From: Bradyrhizobium diazoefficiens
GTDB taxonomy: Bacteria > Pseudomonadota > Alphaproteobacteria > Rhizobiales > Xanthobacteraceae
Assembly (NCBI RefSeq): GCF_018131015.1
Contig: NZ_JAFCJJ010000015.1
Span: 62,001-126,000, forward strand
Direction of reading: 5' to 3'
Length of the DNA stretch: 64,000 nt
The notes beneath the pieces were generated by a model. That model was not told the DNA's origin. It saw only the letters and a program-made list of their open reading frames with translations, and did not search any database. The position numbers were made by a program, and so were the translations under genes. Positions 52,128-60,728 of this stretch are shown here, piece after piece (within the stretch, counting starts at the first letter, position 1; each line of letters starts with the position of its first letter).

Positions 52128-52544
52128 TTACCTCGTCCTGTCAGCGAGAGCGGACTTGACCGCCGGACTGGCATGCAGGGCCCCCAGCACAGAGACCGAT
52201 GCAATCGTCGCGCGGGCAAGCTCGGGCGTGACGTCCTGCGCGATGGTGGCGAGACCCAGAACATTGATGTGCAGCATCTCGCTCGCCCTCCGCGCCGCCT
52301 CGAGATCCTCGCGGCTGTAGTGTCGCAAGCCTAGGTCCAGGCTCTTTCGCGCCGTGGACTGCTTGACCACGTCGGCATGGCGTTCGAGCTGGTTGCGGAT
52401 GGCGGTCCGTATGAAATCCGTGCGGTTGGAGTAAAAGCCTTCCTGCACCATCAAATCGACCTGACCGAGATCGACAAAACCAAGATTGATCGTGATTTTT
52501 TCCGTGTCGGACGGCTTTTGTCGAATTTCGTGAACGTTGCTCGG
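52128..52544 (-). CDS. Ribbon-helix-helix (CopG-like) transcriptional regulator
   Basis: ATG 52544 begins MPSNVHEIRQKPSDTEKITI. The segment ITINLGFVDLGQVDLMVQEG followed by YSNRTDFIRTAIRNQLERH has the beta-strand, helix, helix order of CopG/ParD-type dimers. The rest of the 138 residues is helical. The stop lies 5 bases before the ATG of the esterase gene, so the two are almost surely co-transcribed. No toxin gene is adjacent, so it is more likely an operon regulator than an antitoxin. Confidence 0.8.
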   Translation of the reverse strand, partial: PSNVHEIRQKPSDTEKITINLGFVDLGQVDLMVQEGFYSNRTDFIRTAIRNQLERHADVVKQSTARKSLDLGLRHYSREDLEAARRASEMLHINVLGLATIAQDVTPELARATIASVSVLGALHASPAVKSALADRTR

Positions 52545-52732
52545 CATCACATCACCATCCGGATAGCATCCATTTGGATGGTATATGGATGGAACAGTTG
52601 GGCCGTCAAGGGGCGTGCCCACACGCGATCGCGGCAGGCGGTTGCGAGATATCTGGGATCCAGAGCGCTCTGGCGAGGCTCACGCGTCTGCGGGCGGCTG
52701 CCGCCATGAGGACGGCCGGACGGGCAAGCCGT

Positions 52733-53002
52733 CTAGTCGGACTCAATCGGGCACTCCGGGCAGGTGTCGCCGATCGATTCCAGGACATCGCGGACCTCGG
52801 CTACGGCTGCTTCCGGCGAAATGCCCGGCGGCGGATTACGGCGTGCGATGTCGAAGGCGCGATCGCGCGCATGAGGATCGGCCCTGTCCTGCATCCAGCC
52901 GTGCTCCTCGCATTCGTGAAGCGCGCCGGCCTCCTGCAGCACGCTGATGGCCCAGCCCTGCAGCGTCCGGATCGCCGGCCGTCGTTCCTTCGTCATCAGC
53001 AT
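52733..53002 (-). CDS. Conserved small hypothetical protein, 89 residues
   Basis: GGAG lies before ATG 53002. The product reads RTLQGWAISVLQEAGALHEC, EEHGWMQDRADPHARDRAFD and ends SIGDTCPECPIESD. I recall this family (ECEEHGWMQDRADPHAR) in Bradyrhizobium and Methylobacterium genomes. The His/Cys-rich motifs hint at metal binding. Function unknown. Confidence 0.72.
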   Translation of the reverse strand: MLMTKERRPAIRTLQGWAISVLQEAGALHECEEHGWMQDRADPHARDRAFDIARRNPPPGISPEAAVAEVRDVLESIGDTCPECPIESD

Positions 53003-53243
53003 CGAGATCGCTCCTGCCTGGACGAATCCTTCCGCCCGCCAGCTCGTTCCGGCCGGTCAGCACGGGTCAGGGATTCGCAATCGGCAGAGCTTCAGCTTGT
53101 CCACGTGTTCCCGCGGCGCTGTGCACAACCGGGCGCAGCGCCCGCCCAAGGGCCGGATCTCGGCAGTCCGGACCGGGATTGCCATCCTAAACGCAGAGGG
53201 TGTATTGGCTGACACGGGTACCTCTTAGTAGCGGGAGAGGTGC

Positions 53244-54935
53244 ATGGGTAACTGGCTTGTTGTCCCCAAAGGGACAAGCTTGGCGAAGCGGACCCGAACG
53301 CGCCGGGCAGCGCAGTACGTCCGAATGTCGAGGGAGCTTCAGCGCTACTCGATCAAGAACCAGCTCGCAGCCATCGCCGCCTATGCCGAGGCGAACACTC
53401 TCACGATCGTCCGCACCTATGCCGACGAAGGCCGCAGCGGCCTTCGGATCAAGGGGCGGCCTGGTCTCATCGAGCTGATCGACGACGTTCAGTCGGGACA
53501 GGCCGACTTCGATCACATTCTCGTCTACGACGTCAGTCGCTGGGGCCGCTTCCAGGACGTCGACGAGAGCGCGTACTACGAATTCCTTTGCAAGCGGAGC
53601 GGCGTCCAGGTCGAATACTGCGCGGAGCTGTTCAAGAACGACGGCACCTTCGTCTCGGGCATCGCCAAGAGTCTGAAGCGCGGCATGGCCGCGGAGTGGA
53701 GCCGGGAACTCTCGGTCAAAGTGCACGCGGGACACTGCCGGGTCGCGAGCCTCGGTTACCGGGTCGGCGCTCCTGTGGGTTACGGCCTTCGACGCCTGAT
53801 GGTCGACGAAAGCGAGCACCCCAAGGGCTTGCTCGCAAAGGGCCAGTTCAAGGCTCTGCAATCGGACCGCGTTCGTTTGCAGCACGGCTCCGCTGAGGAG
53901 GTGGCCGTGGTCCGATCCATTTTCGATCAGTTCGTCAACGGCCGAAGAACGTACAGCGACATCAGGCGCCAACTGAACGATGCGGGCATCGCCAATCACA
54001 ACGGCCGCCCATGGACCGACGGCATGATTCCGACCATCCTCGCGAACGAGAACTACATCGGCAAGACCATCTACAATCGCACCTCGCGACGGTTGGGGCA
54101 GAAGCTGGTCAAGAATCCGGATCACACTTGGGTCCGAGGCGCTGCGCAGATCAAGCCTATCGTGGATCCAGGCATCTTCGCACGCGCGCAAAAGCTGCTG
54201 GCCGAGCGACGCGTGGAGATCCCCGAAAATGAGATGTTGTTGCGACTGCGTCTGGCGCTGCGCCGGCGCGGAAAGCTCAACTCGCACATCATCAACACCG
54301 CGCTCGGTCTCAATCACGTCTCGTCGTACGTCAAGCATTTCGGGTCGCTGCGGAAGGCGTATGCGCTGATCGGATACGAGTCGCCGCGCGACTGCGACTG
54401 GATCGACACCCGGGAGCTTTGGGCTGCCGAACAGGCGAGGCTGGCAATCGAGCTCGCGGAGGTGTTGCGAAACGACCTGGGTCTTCAGCCGGAGCTCGTT
54501 CCGGAAGGCATCGGCGTCAATGTCGAAGGCAAGCGGCTGGTCTCGTTTCTTGTCGCGCGGCGGCTGACGCGTCGGGGAGAGGACCACGCTGCGCAATGGA
54601 AAGCCTATCGAAGGCAAATTTCATCCGGCCTCCTTGCCGTGATGCGGCTGGATGCGGCAAATCGGGAGATCGAGGACTACGTTCTACTGCCTGCCTCGTT
54701 GAGGTCGGGACGCTACGTCTGGCTCTCATCAGGCTCCCTTCGTCGCCATCGCGGGGCGCTTTACCGGGAAAGGGGGGCGCTGTTCGCGGCCATCAAAGCG
54801 ACCCTGGCAAAAACCATCCGTGCCGCCCCAACCAGCTCAGTACCGCCGAAAAAGCGATCGAAATCAGCCCAGCCCAAATCCAAGGGCTTCGGCGGGCGGC
54901 GCTCACGGTGCGGAGATACAAAATCGCTCCGATGA
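53244..54935 (+). CDS. Large serine recombinase
   Basis: GGGAGAGG precedes the ATG. The 563-residue protein starts with a resolvase-type catalytic domain: RRAAQYVRMSRELQRYSIKN places the nucleophile at Ser29, followed by RTYADEGRSG and HILVYDVSRWGRF. A recombinase domain follows (YSDIRRQLNDAGIANHNGRP, NENYIGKTIYNRTSR), then a zinc-ribbon-less helical region and a Lys/Arg-rich tail. Such enzymes integrate phages and islands. I could not identify att sites, and no tRNA is near. The same-strand Gfo/Idh gene follows. Confidence 0.88.
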   Translation: MGNWLVVPKGTSLAKRTRTRRAAQYVRMSRELQRYSIKNQLAAIAAYAEANTLTIVRTYADEGRSGLRIKGRPGLIELIDDVQSGQADFDHILVYDVSRWGRFQDVDESAYYEFLCKRSGVQVEYCAELFKNDGTFVSGIAKSLKRGMAAEWSRELSVKVHAGHCRVASLGYRVGAPVGYGLRRLMVDESEHPKGLLAKGQFKALQSDRVRLQHGSAEEVAVVRSIFDQFVNGRRTYSDIRRQLNDAGIANHNGRPWTDGMIPTILANENYIGKTIYNRTSRRLGQKLVKNPDHTWVRGAAQIKPIVDPGIFARAQKLLAERRVEIPENEMLLRLRLALRRRGKLNSHIINTALGLNHVSSYVKHFGSLRKAYALIGYESPRDCDWIDTRELWAAEQARLAIELAEVLRNDLGLQPELVPEGIGVNVEGKRLVSFLVARRLTRRGEDHAAQWKAYRRQISSGLLAVMRLDAANREIEDYVLLPASLRSGRYVWLSSGSLRRHRGALYRERGALFAAIKATLAKTIRAAPTSSVPPKKRSKSAQPKSKGFGGRRSRCGDTKSLR

Positions 54936-55257
54936 GAGTGCCGTAGTTCCTTCGAAAGTCAGCGTTCAGTTTCGCAAACAAGACAGTTCCGAGGAGGTGT
55001 CGACGTCATTTGCCATCGGGCTGGCTCCGATCTCTGCGAGGACCAGCGCCTTATGAACCACTGTTTCGCCCGACGGAGCAAGCTAAATTCGAGTTATCAG
55101 AATTATTTAATTAGGCCGAGGAGTGCCATCTCGCCTGAGTACGGAGATGCGAATACGTCTTTGCGACCTTTTCGGATCACTGAATGGAAAATCTTTTATT
55201 CGTCGGATTGCGCCTGGGAAACAGGAACCCCCCGGTGGTCTGCCCGGTTTGACTGCG
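54936..55257. other. Intergenic stretch after the recombinase gene
   Basis: About 320 bases, locally AT-richer (for example ATTATTTAATTAGG at about 55103), which may mark a rearrangement edge or the promoter of the Gfo/Idh gene. No gene recognised. Confidence 0.35.
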
Positions 55258-56502
55258 ATGACAAAGCGTGACATCGACAACATTCGCTCGTCCCTGACCC
55301 GTCGCGGCGCACTCGGACTTTCGGCAGCCACTCTATTGGCGGTGAATGCGTCGCAGACGGGCTTCGCCCAAGCCGCTCCTGTAGACAGTGGGTTTAGTAA
55401 AGACGGCCAGGTCAGCTTCCCATCCATCGTAAGATCCAATGAGGCGAGTGAGGGAAACGCAGAAGGACCGTTGCCGGCCAACGAACGGGTCGGCTTCGCC
55501 GTCGTCGCACTTGGCCGACTTTCCGTCGAGCAGATCCTTCCTGCCTTCGGGCAAGCCAAGAAGAGCAGACTGGTCGCGCTGGTTTCGGGATCGCCGGACA
55601 AGCTGACAGTGCTCGGCCGCCAATATGGCGTTCGGCCGGAGGCTCTGCTCGGTTACGACAAGTTCGAGCGACTGCGCGAAATGGAAGACGTGAACGTCGT
55701 TTACGTCGTTCTGCCCAACTCGATGCACAAGGAGTACGTCCTCCGGTCGGCGGCGATCGGAAAGCACGTGCTCTGTGAAAAGCCTATGGCGACGAACTCG
55801 GAAGGCGCTCGAGCGATGATCGACGCTTGCTCCACGGCGGGGGTCAAGTTGATGATCGCCTATCGCTGCCGCTACCAGCCCCACCACCTCGAGGTGATCC
55901 GTCGCGCCCAAAGCGGAGACCTGGGCCCGGTCAAGCTGATCGAGTCGATCAACGGCCAGAATCAGGGAGATCCCGAGCAGTGGCGCCTCCGCAAGGTAAT
56001 GGCAGGGGGCGGGTCGCTGCCGGACGTCGGTATCTACTGCCTCAACGCTGCGCGAGCCGTGACCGGCGAAGAGCCGGTTGAGATCGAGGCCCGCATCAAC
56101 TCTCCTGCGGGCGACCCGCGCTTCCGGGAAGTGGAAGAGAGCGTCGCCTGGATCATGCGCTTCCCGTCCGGTGCCATGGCCAATCTTTCGAGCAGCTATG
56201 GCGTCCATAGGGCATCGCGCTTGGCGGTCCACCTGGATGGCGGCAATCTGCTGTTGGACAATGCCTATCCGTACAAAGGACAGCGGTTGACGGTCCGCCA
56301 TGCAACCGAAGGCCGCGAAACCGAAACCTTGGTGGAGGTCCCAGCGAAGGACCATTTCGCCCTGGAACTTGATCACATGGCCGAGTGCGTGCTGACTGGA
56401 AGGCAGCCGAACACGCCGGGCGAGGAAGGCTTGCGCGACATGAAACTCATGGAAGCGATCTACAGAGCGGCGGACCAGCGGACCGTCGTCAGAATGGACT
56501 AA
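55258..56502 (+). CDS. Gfo/Idh/MocA oxidoreductase, Tat-exported type
   Basis: From ATG 55258 the 414-residue protein has SSLTRRGALGLSAATLLAVN, a twin-arginine-like leader ending near GFAQA. The Rossmann part follows (VGFAVVALGRLSVEQILPAF, VVYVVLPNSMHKEYVLRSA) with the conserved HVLCEKPMATN. The substrate domain includes MIAYRCRYQPHHLEVIRRAQ and GGGSLPDVGIYCLNAARAV with its catalytic-type Asp. It resembles periplasmic glucose-fructose oxidoreductase-type enzymes with tightly bound NADP. Its sugar substrate is unknown. Confidence 0.87.
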   Translation: MTKRDIDNIRSSLTRRGALGLSAATLLAVNASQTGFAQAAPVDSGFSKDGQVSFPSIVRSNEASEGNAEGPLPANERVGFAVVALGRLSVEQILPAFGQAKKSRLVALVSGSPDKLTVLGRQYGVRPEALLGYDKFERLREMEDVNVVYVVLPNSMHKEYVLRSAAIGKHVLCEKPMATNSEGARAMIDACSTAGVKLMIAYRCRYQPHHLEVIRRAQSGDLGPVKLIESINGQNQGDPEQWRLRKVMAGGGSLPDVGIYCLNAARAVTGEEPVEIEARINSPAGDPRFREVEESVAWIMRFPSGAMANLSSSYGVHRASRLAVHLDGGNLLLDNAYPYKGQRLTVRHATEGRETETLVEVPAKDHFALELDHMAECVLTGRQPNTPGEEGLRDMKLMEAIYRAADQRTVVRMD

Positions 56503-56541
56503 AGTTCACCGACAGCGCTTCGGGCTTGCCATTGGAGAGGT

Positions 56542-58698
56542 CTACGCAGCTTCGGCATCAAGCTCTTCCTCGTTCCGCTTTCGATTTATGAGGTTCAGCA
56601 GATGCGCCGAGGCTCGCGCGTCGCAAAGGGCTCGATGATGATTCTCGAGTTCGATCCCGTAGGTCTCGCAGAGCTTCCCCAGCCCGTACGATTCGTGCCC
56701 TGGATAGCGACGCCGCATTCCTGCGCACGTGCACAGCTTCGGAAACCTGAAGCGCCGTCCGATCCGCTCGAATTCATAGGCTATGAAACCGTAGTCGAAG
56801 CTGACGTTGTGAGCGACGAATATGCCGTCCCCCATGAACTCCATGAAACGGTCCGCCACTTCGGCGAACACCGGTGCGTCCCGCACCATTTCGTTGGTGA
56901 TGCCTGTCAGCTGGACGATCTTTGCCGGAATGGGACGTTGCGGGTTGAGGAGAGAGTGCCACTCGTCCACGACGCGGTGGTTGCGCACCTTCACCGCGCC
57001 GATCTCGGTGATCCGGTCGCCGTTCGACCATGCGCCGGTGGTCTCGATGTCGACCACCACGTAATCCTGCTCGGGGTCGAACCGGTAGTCGACGCGGCCG
57101 ATTTCGGCCGTGATGCCGGCGGCGCCGAGTTGGCGAAGCCGGATCAGTTGGTTGCGCCGGATCACGTCCCCTTCCGCCTTGACCTCCATGAAGGACGCCT
57201 TGCCGTCACGCACCAGCATCAGGTCCGGAAAGCCGTCCCGCATGCCGCGGAAGTCGTCGCACATGTTGCCGACGATGCTGGCGACGCCCGACGGATCGGA
57301 TCCCTCGAGCAGCGCGCGCAGCGCCTCTACTTGCACATGTTCCCAGCTGAAGATCCCGTTCGGGCGGCCCCATTTGGCTGCGAAGGTGCGGAATATCAAC
57401 GGTAGGGAGGATCCAGATGCGACGGCCTCCAGCTTTTCGTCGATCGTCGCGGCGTACAGCCCACGGAAACTGCGGTCCTTCAAGCAGTGGGGCAGCCAGT
57501 CGAAGCCACTGGCCATCCGGGTATTTTCGAAGAGCTCGTCCCAGAAGAGCAGGCCGAACAAGCTCTGCCATAAGACGTTTTCGGTGAAGAAGACCTGGGT
57601 CCCCTGACGCCGCAGCACGCCAGCGACGCCCGCTTCTGGATTGCCGCGATAAGTGTCGTCGACGGTGATCGTGCGGCCGGACCGCAGAAGTTCGGTGTAG
57701 AGCCCTGTACGTCTGCCGCCGAGCTTACGGGCGTAGAAGTCCGTGGCGAAGAGGTGTTCGCCATCGCTTGAGGGATCATCGATCATCCGCTGCAGCAGCG
57801 CTTCGGCCTCGGCCTTGTCTCCAGTGTTGTAAAGCAGACGAACCAAGCGCTCGTTGCAGTCGGGGCAAGGCCCGGCACGATAGAGCTGCCGGGCGAGATC
57901 GCTCTCGCCCGCTTTCTCGAAGAAAAGCCCGGTTTGATGCGCGGCTTGGCTGCGGAGATCAGCGGCGAACTCGGTCGTGCAGGCGGGTCCGGCCAGCACG
58001 TTGATGGCGGCCACTCTGTGAACAGCCTCCGATCCGTCCTCCAGGCTATCCAGGACCCGGCTGTAGTGGAACGAGGCGAGCGCCTCCTCGGCATCGGTGA
58101 AGCGCGCGCTGAACGAGGTCTCGCGGTTGGTGCGGAGAATTCCCAGGTCGCGCAGCGCGAAGTTCTTCAGATCTACCTCGGTCTTGCCGAAGTAGAGGTA
58201 GAGCAGAAACTCGATCGGACGCGTACCATCGAGGGCGATGAAGTTGCGGGCGCCGCAGTGCTGCGCGGCGACCGAAAATGGGATGCGCTCAAGGTAGTAG
58301 TCGATGAACTTCGGCTTCGACCAGGACTTCCGGACGTCTCCTCGCCCTGCCGCCTGCGCACCAGTCACAAGGACGTCCTTCGGCAGGCATGAGACGAAGG
58401 CCGCATAGTCCGCCTCGCTGAGCTCGCGTGCGTGACCGGCCGCAGTCAGATCGGATGCCGCCCGCTCGACGTCATCGATCTCGGGGTAGCTGAACAGGGA
58501 TCGGTTGAATATGGCACCGCGCCTGTTGATCATCCGGACCAGCAGGCATCGCGCATCTCTCGGAAGCGCCTCGAACCGCGCTATGAAGGCGTGATGCTCC
58601 GGACCAAGCACGGGGGCGTAAGTCCGCTGAACGAAGCCGAGCATTTCGGCGAAGTGGTCGAGATAATAGTAGACGGGCAGTTGAGGCAATTTGGCCAA
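56542..58698 (-). CDS. FAN1-like VRR-NUC nuclease fused to a DEDDh exonuclease
   Basis: The 718-residue protein begins LPVYYYLDHFAEMLGFVQ and ARCLLVRMINRRGAIFNRSL, as in bacterial FAN1 homologues, followed by a helical repeat region. The VRR-NUC site reads DGFPDLMLVRDGKASFMEVK (Asp492, Glu505, Lys507). From residue 547 a DnaQ-type domain follows: VVVDIETTG (Asp550, Glu552), AHNVSFDYGF (Asp635) and HHRALCDARA (His688, Asp693). FAN1 processes interstrand crosslinks with structure-specific and 5'-3' activity; the added 3'-5' exonuclease is unusual. An SOS box lies 27-41 bases upstream. Confidence 0.88.
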   Translation of the reverse strand: MAKLPQLPVYYYLDHFAEMLGFVQRTYAPVLGPEHHAFIARFEALPRDARCLLVRMINRRGAIFNRSLFSYPEIDDVERAASDLTAAGHARELSEADYAAFVSCLPKDVLVTGAQAAGRGDVRKSWSKPKFIDYYLERIPFSVAAQHCGARNFIALDGTRPIEFLLYLYFGKTEVDLKNFALRDLGILRTNRETSFSARFTDAEEALASFHYSRVLDSLEDGSEAVHRVAAINVLAGPACTTEFAADLRSQAAHQTGLFFEKAGESDLARQLYRAGPCPDCNERLVRLLYNTGDKAEAEALLQRMIDDPSSDGEHLFATDFYARKLGGRRTGLYTELLRSGRTITVDDTYRGNPEAGVAGVLRRQGTQVFFTENVLWQSLFGLLFWDELFENTRMASGFDWLPHCLKDRSFRGLYAATIDEKLEAVASGSSLPLIFRTFAAKWGRPNGIFSWEHVQVEALRALLEGSDPSGVASIVGNMCDDFRGMRDGFPDLMLVRDGKASFMEVKAEGDVIRRNQLIRLRQLGAAGITAEIGRVDYRFDPEQDYVVVDIETTGAWSNGDRITEIGAVKVRNHRVVDEWHSLLNPQRPIPAKIVQLTGITNEMVRDAPVFAEVADRFMEFMGDGIFVAHNVSFDYGFIAYEFERIGRRFRFPKLCTCAGMRRRYPGHESYGLGKLCETYGIELENHHRALCDARASAHLLNLINRKRNEEELDAEAA

Positions 58699-58724
58699 GC
58701 GGACCTTCGCGGCAGGAATCGTTT

Positions 58725-58739
58725 GTTCTATTTTTGTTC
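58725..58739. promoter_or_regulatory. LexA (SOS) box of the FAN1-like gene
   Basis: GTTCTATTTTTGTTC is an exact GTTC-N7-GTTC, the LexA box known from alphaproteobacteria. It lies 27-41 bases upstream of the ATG at 58698, where it could cover the promoter. Confidence 0.8.
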
Positions 58740-58773
58740 GAACGCCGTCCTTAGAGTCAAGCGCCTCGACGGG

Positions 58774-59523
58774 CTACAGGTGACCAGAGCCGCGGACTTG
58801 GGCTGTCGCCGGCGCGGCGTCTTCCTTTACGCCCCGCGCCACGATCCGGAGCCTACCGTCCGGTAGGGGGCGCTGCAGCTTGAGCGCCTCCTCCGCCGGC
58901 GCGGTCATCCAGGTCTCTACCTCCTCGGGCTTCGTCAGGATCACCGGCATCGCCTTCGGGTGGATGGCACCGACCTCAGCGTTCGGCTCCGTCGTCAGGA
59001 ACGCGTAAAGGTCGTTGGTGGTCTCGCCTTCCTTGACCTTCCGGACCGAGGTCCAGTTGGTCCAGATGCCGGCGAAGCAGACAAGCGGGCGGCTCTCGTC
59101 TAAAGCGAACCAGATGTCGCCGCCTTCGGCCTTGTTGAACTCGCTGAACGAGTTGAACGGCACCACGCAGCGGTGCTCCGGACCCAGCCATCGCGTCCAG
59201 TGCTTGCTCTTCACGTTTCGGATGTTGGTGGTGCCGCCGTCCGGCTCCATGCGAAGCAGTTCCTTGAAGTCGACCGTCTTGCCTTTCGCCTGCAGTTTCT
59301 CGGCGCGTTTCTTCGTGGCCTGCAGGAGGGCTTGGCTCGAGGACGGCATGCCCCACCGCGCGGTCGCGAGCTCCCGGCCATCGGCCCCATTGCGCACGAT
59401 TGGCGCCTTGTAGTCGGGAAAGACGCCGGGCATCGGCGCGAGGTTGCCTACGTAACGGTTGACGACGCGGAACAGCGCACCGATGGCGGCCTGGTTGGTG
59501 GTGATCGAGTAGAGATTACACAA
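58774..59523 (-). CDS. SRAP-domain protein (HMCES/YedK family)
   Basis: SRAP proteins crosslink through Cys2 to abasic sites in single-stranded DNA and shield them. The 249-residue protein starts MCNLYSITT, giving the catalytic Cys2. It has the Asn in TTNIRNVKS, HRCVVPFNSFSEF with its Glu, and AIHPKAMPVIL with the conserved His. Start and length match the family. The ATG is 3 bases after the stop of the zinc-ribbon gene, so it is the last gene of an operon headed by an SOS box at 60402-60416. Confidence 0.95.
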   Translation of the reverse strand: MCNLYSITTNQAAIGALFRVVNRYVGNLAPMPGVFPDYKAPIVRNGADGRELATARWGMPSSSQALLQATKKRAEKLQAKGKTVDFKELLRMEPDGGTTNIRNVKSKHWTRWLGPEHRCVVPFNSFSEFNKAEGGDIWFALDESRPLVCFAGIWTNWTSVRKVKEGETTNDLYAFLTTEPNAEVGAIHPKAMPVILTKPEEVETWMTAPAEEALKLQRPLPDGRLRIVARGVKEDAAPATAQVRGSGHL

Positions 59524-59525
59524 GC

Positions 59526-59975
59526 TTAGGTCTCCCGATCCGGATGCCGGGCGCGCTGGGCGAGCTGCAGCAGGGTCGCGGCCGGGCGCTTACCGGCTTT
59601 GGCGCATTTCCTGCAACGAAGCCGGCTGGCCAGGTCGTGCACGAAGGTCGTCGATGGGTGAGCAAGCGAGGCCAGATCGACGTCGCGAGCGGCCTTGCAG
59701 CGAGAGCATTCGATCTGCAGCCAGCTATAGCCGCCGTTGATTGCCTGGTCGACGGTCGGCGACGGATCGATCGGCTCGCCATCAGCCCACATGCGCTCGT
59801 TCCAGCTTTCCGCGAGCAGCTTGTCGGCCGTCCGGATCAGCGCCTCTCCCTTGGCCCGGGCCTCGGCAGCTTGGGCGGCGAGGAGGCCCGTCATGGCGCG
59901 GGCCCGGCCGAGCTCCTTCTGCAGGGCCTTGCGGTCGTCGCCGCTAAGCGGGGTGGGATGGTGCTTCGGCGCCAC
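59526..59975 (-). CDS. Zinc-ribbon hypothetical protein of the SRAP operon (149 residues)
   Basis: The N-terminal half is a helical, coiled-coil-like region (LSGDDRKALQKELGRARAMT through ALIRTADKLLAESWNE). The C-terminal half carries ECSRCKAARDVDLASLAHP and LRCRKCAKAGKRPAATLLQL, two CxxC knuckles about 25 residues apart that could bind one zinc. It lies 12 bases downstream of a related zinc-ribbon gene and 2 bases upstream of the SRAP gene. I recall such genes beside SRAP in Bradyrhizobium; their function is unknown. SOS control and a DNA-linked role are inferred. Confidence 0.75.
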   Translation of the reverse strand: MAPKHHPTPLSGDDRKALQKELGRARAMTGLLAAQAAEARAKGEALIRTADKLLAESWNERMWADGEPIDPSPTVDQAINGGYSWLQIECSRCKAARDVDLASLAHPSTTFVHDLASRLRCRKCAKAGKRPAATLLQLAQRARHPDRET

Positions 59976-59987
59976 GGCCGGCTGCCG

Positions 59988-60392
59988 TCAGTCGTATGAC
60001 GGCCAGCAGCCGTCTTCCTCATGGCGCCCGGTCCGGATCGTGCACGTGTTGTCCAGCAGCCGCTGGCCTACGTCGTTCCAGACCGCGTCCGGACCGTACA
60101 GCCGGACGGCGTCGGCCTTCTGAACCTCGACGGTTCGGCCGCAGCGGCGACAGCCCACCCTCAGCAGAGGCTTAGGAATTTGGTCCAGCCGCAGCGAGCG
60201 TTCGGGCTGGCGGCCTAGCAAATGGGCCTCGTCGGCGCGAGCGTCGGCTAGGAGCGCCTGCCAATATTCGAGCGGGAGGTCGTCGTTCGGCGCCAGCCCA
60301 CGCGCAGGAGGCATCTTTCTGCCGACGGCAGCAGCCATTAATTCCATTTCCTTTCGGGTCGGCATGCGCCACCTCGCGGGACGATCAGCCAT
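59988..60392 (-). CDS. Zinc-ribbon hypothetical protein heading the SRAP operon (134 residues)
   Basis: The 134-residue product has an N-terminal basic segment (RWRMPTRKEMELMAAAVGRK), then LPLEYWQALLADARADEAHL. A Cys cluster VGCRRCGRTVEVQKADAVRL follows, with a further pair C...C near the end (NTCTIRTGRHEEDGC), likely one zinc site. It shares the xCxxC-V-x-V layout of the next gene. An SOS box ends 10 bases upstream of its ATG, so it should be DNA-damage inducible together with the SRAP gene. Confidence 0.72.
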   Translation of the reverse strand: MADRPARWRMPTRKEMELMAAAVGRKMPPARGLAPNDDLPLEYWQALLADARADEAHLLGRQPERSLRLDQIPKPLLRVGCRRCGRTVEVQKADAVRLYGPDAVWNDVGQRLLDNTCTIRTGRHEEDGCWPSYD

Positions 60393-60401
60393 GACCGATT
60401 A

Positions 60402-60416
60402 GAACATATCAAGAAC
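60402..60416. promoter_or_regulatory. LexA (SOS) box of the zinc-ribbon/SRAP operon
   Basis: GAACATATCAAGAAC is GAAC-N7-GAAC (GTTC-N7-GTTC on the minus strand). It ends only 10 bases before the ATG at 60392, so bound LexA would block the promoter or early elongation. Confidence 0.78.
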
Positions 60417-60709
60417 ATTGAGTCGATTCGGGAGTTGTCCGGAAAAGCGGATACTACGTACGAAGTACCAACCCGATGTTTGCCACTCAGTCGCAATCAG
60501 GGCGATGCGATCGACGCCGATCGCGATCTCGAGGTATCCGACGTTCGACGGCGGCAATTCGCACCGAAGGCAGAGCGAGACTGGCCCGCTTTTGATCGCT
60601 TCGACCCGTCTGAGCGGCCGGACGCAAGGCAGCCGATCCCAGCGACCGGATTATTTTCACGACATTCGGTAATCTTCACCGGAATCGCCTGAGGGAAAAT
60701 GTTCTCTGC

Positions 60710-60728
60710 TATAATGTGATTTATCACA
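60710..60728 (+). promoter_or_regulatory. Promoter -10 with overlapping dyad operator
   Basis: TATAAT at 60710-60715 runs into the inverted repeat TGTGAT-TT-ATCACA (60715-60728). The overlap of a consensus -10 with a symmetrical site directly before the HNH gene suggests repression of the following operon by a dimeric regulator. A good -35 is not obvious, so the promoter may need an activator. Confidence 0.6.

Noticed and set aside
52128..52544. Antitoxin of a toxin-antitoxin pair
   Set aside because: No toxin-like gene is adjacent; the coupled gene is an alpha/beta hydrolase.
60714..60728. CRP or FNR site before the HNH gene
   Set aside because: The arms TGTGAT/ATCACA have a 2-base centre, unlike CRP (TGTGA-N6-TCACA) or FNR (TTGAT-N4-ATCAA), so it is listed as an operator of unknown factor.
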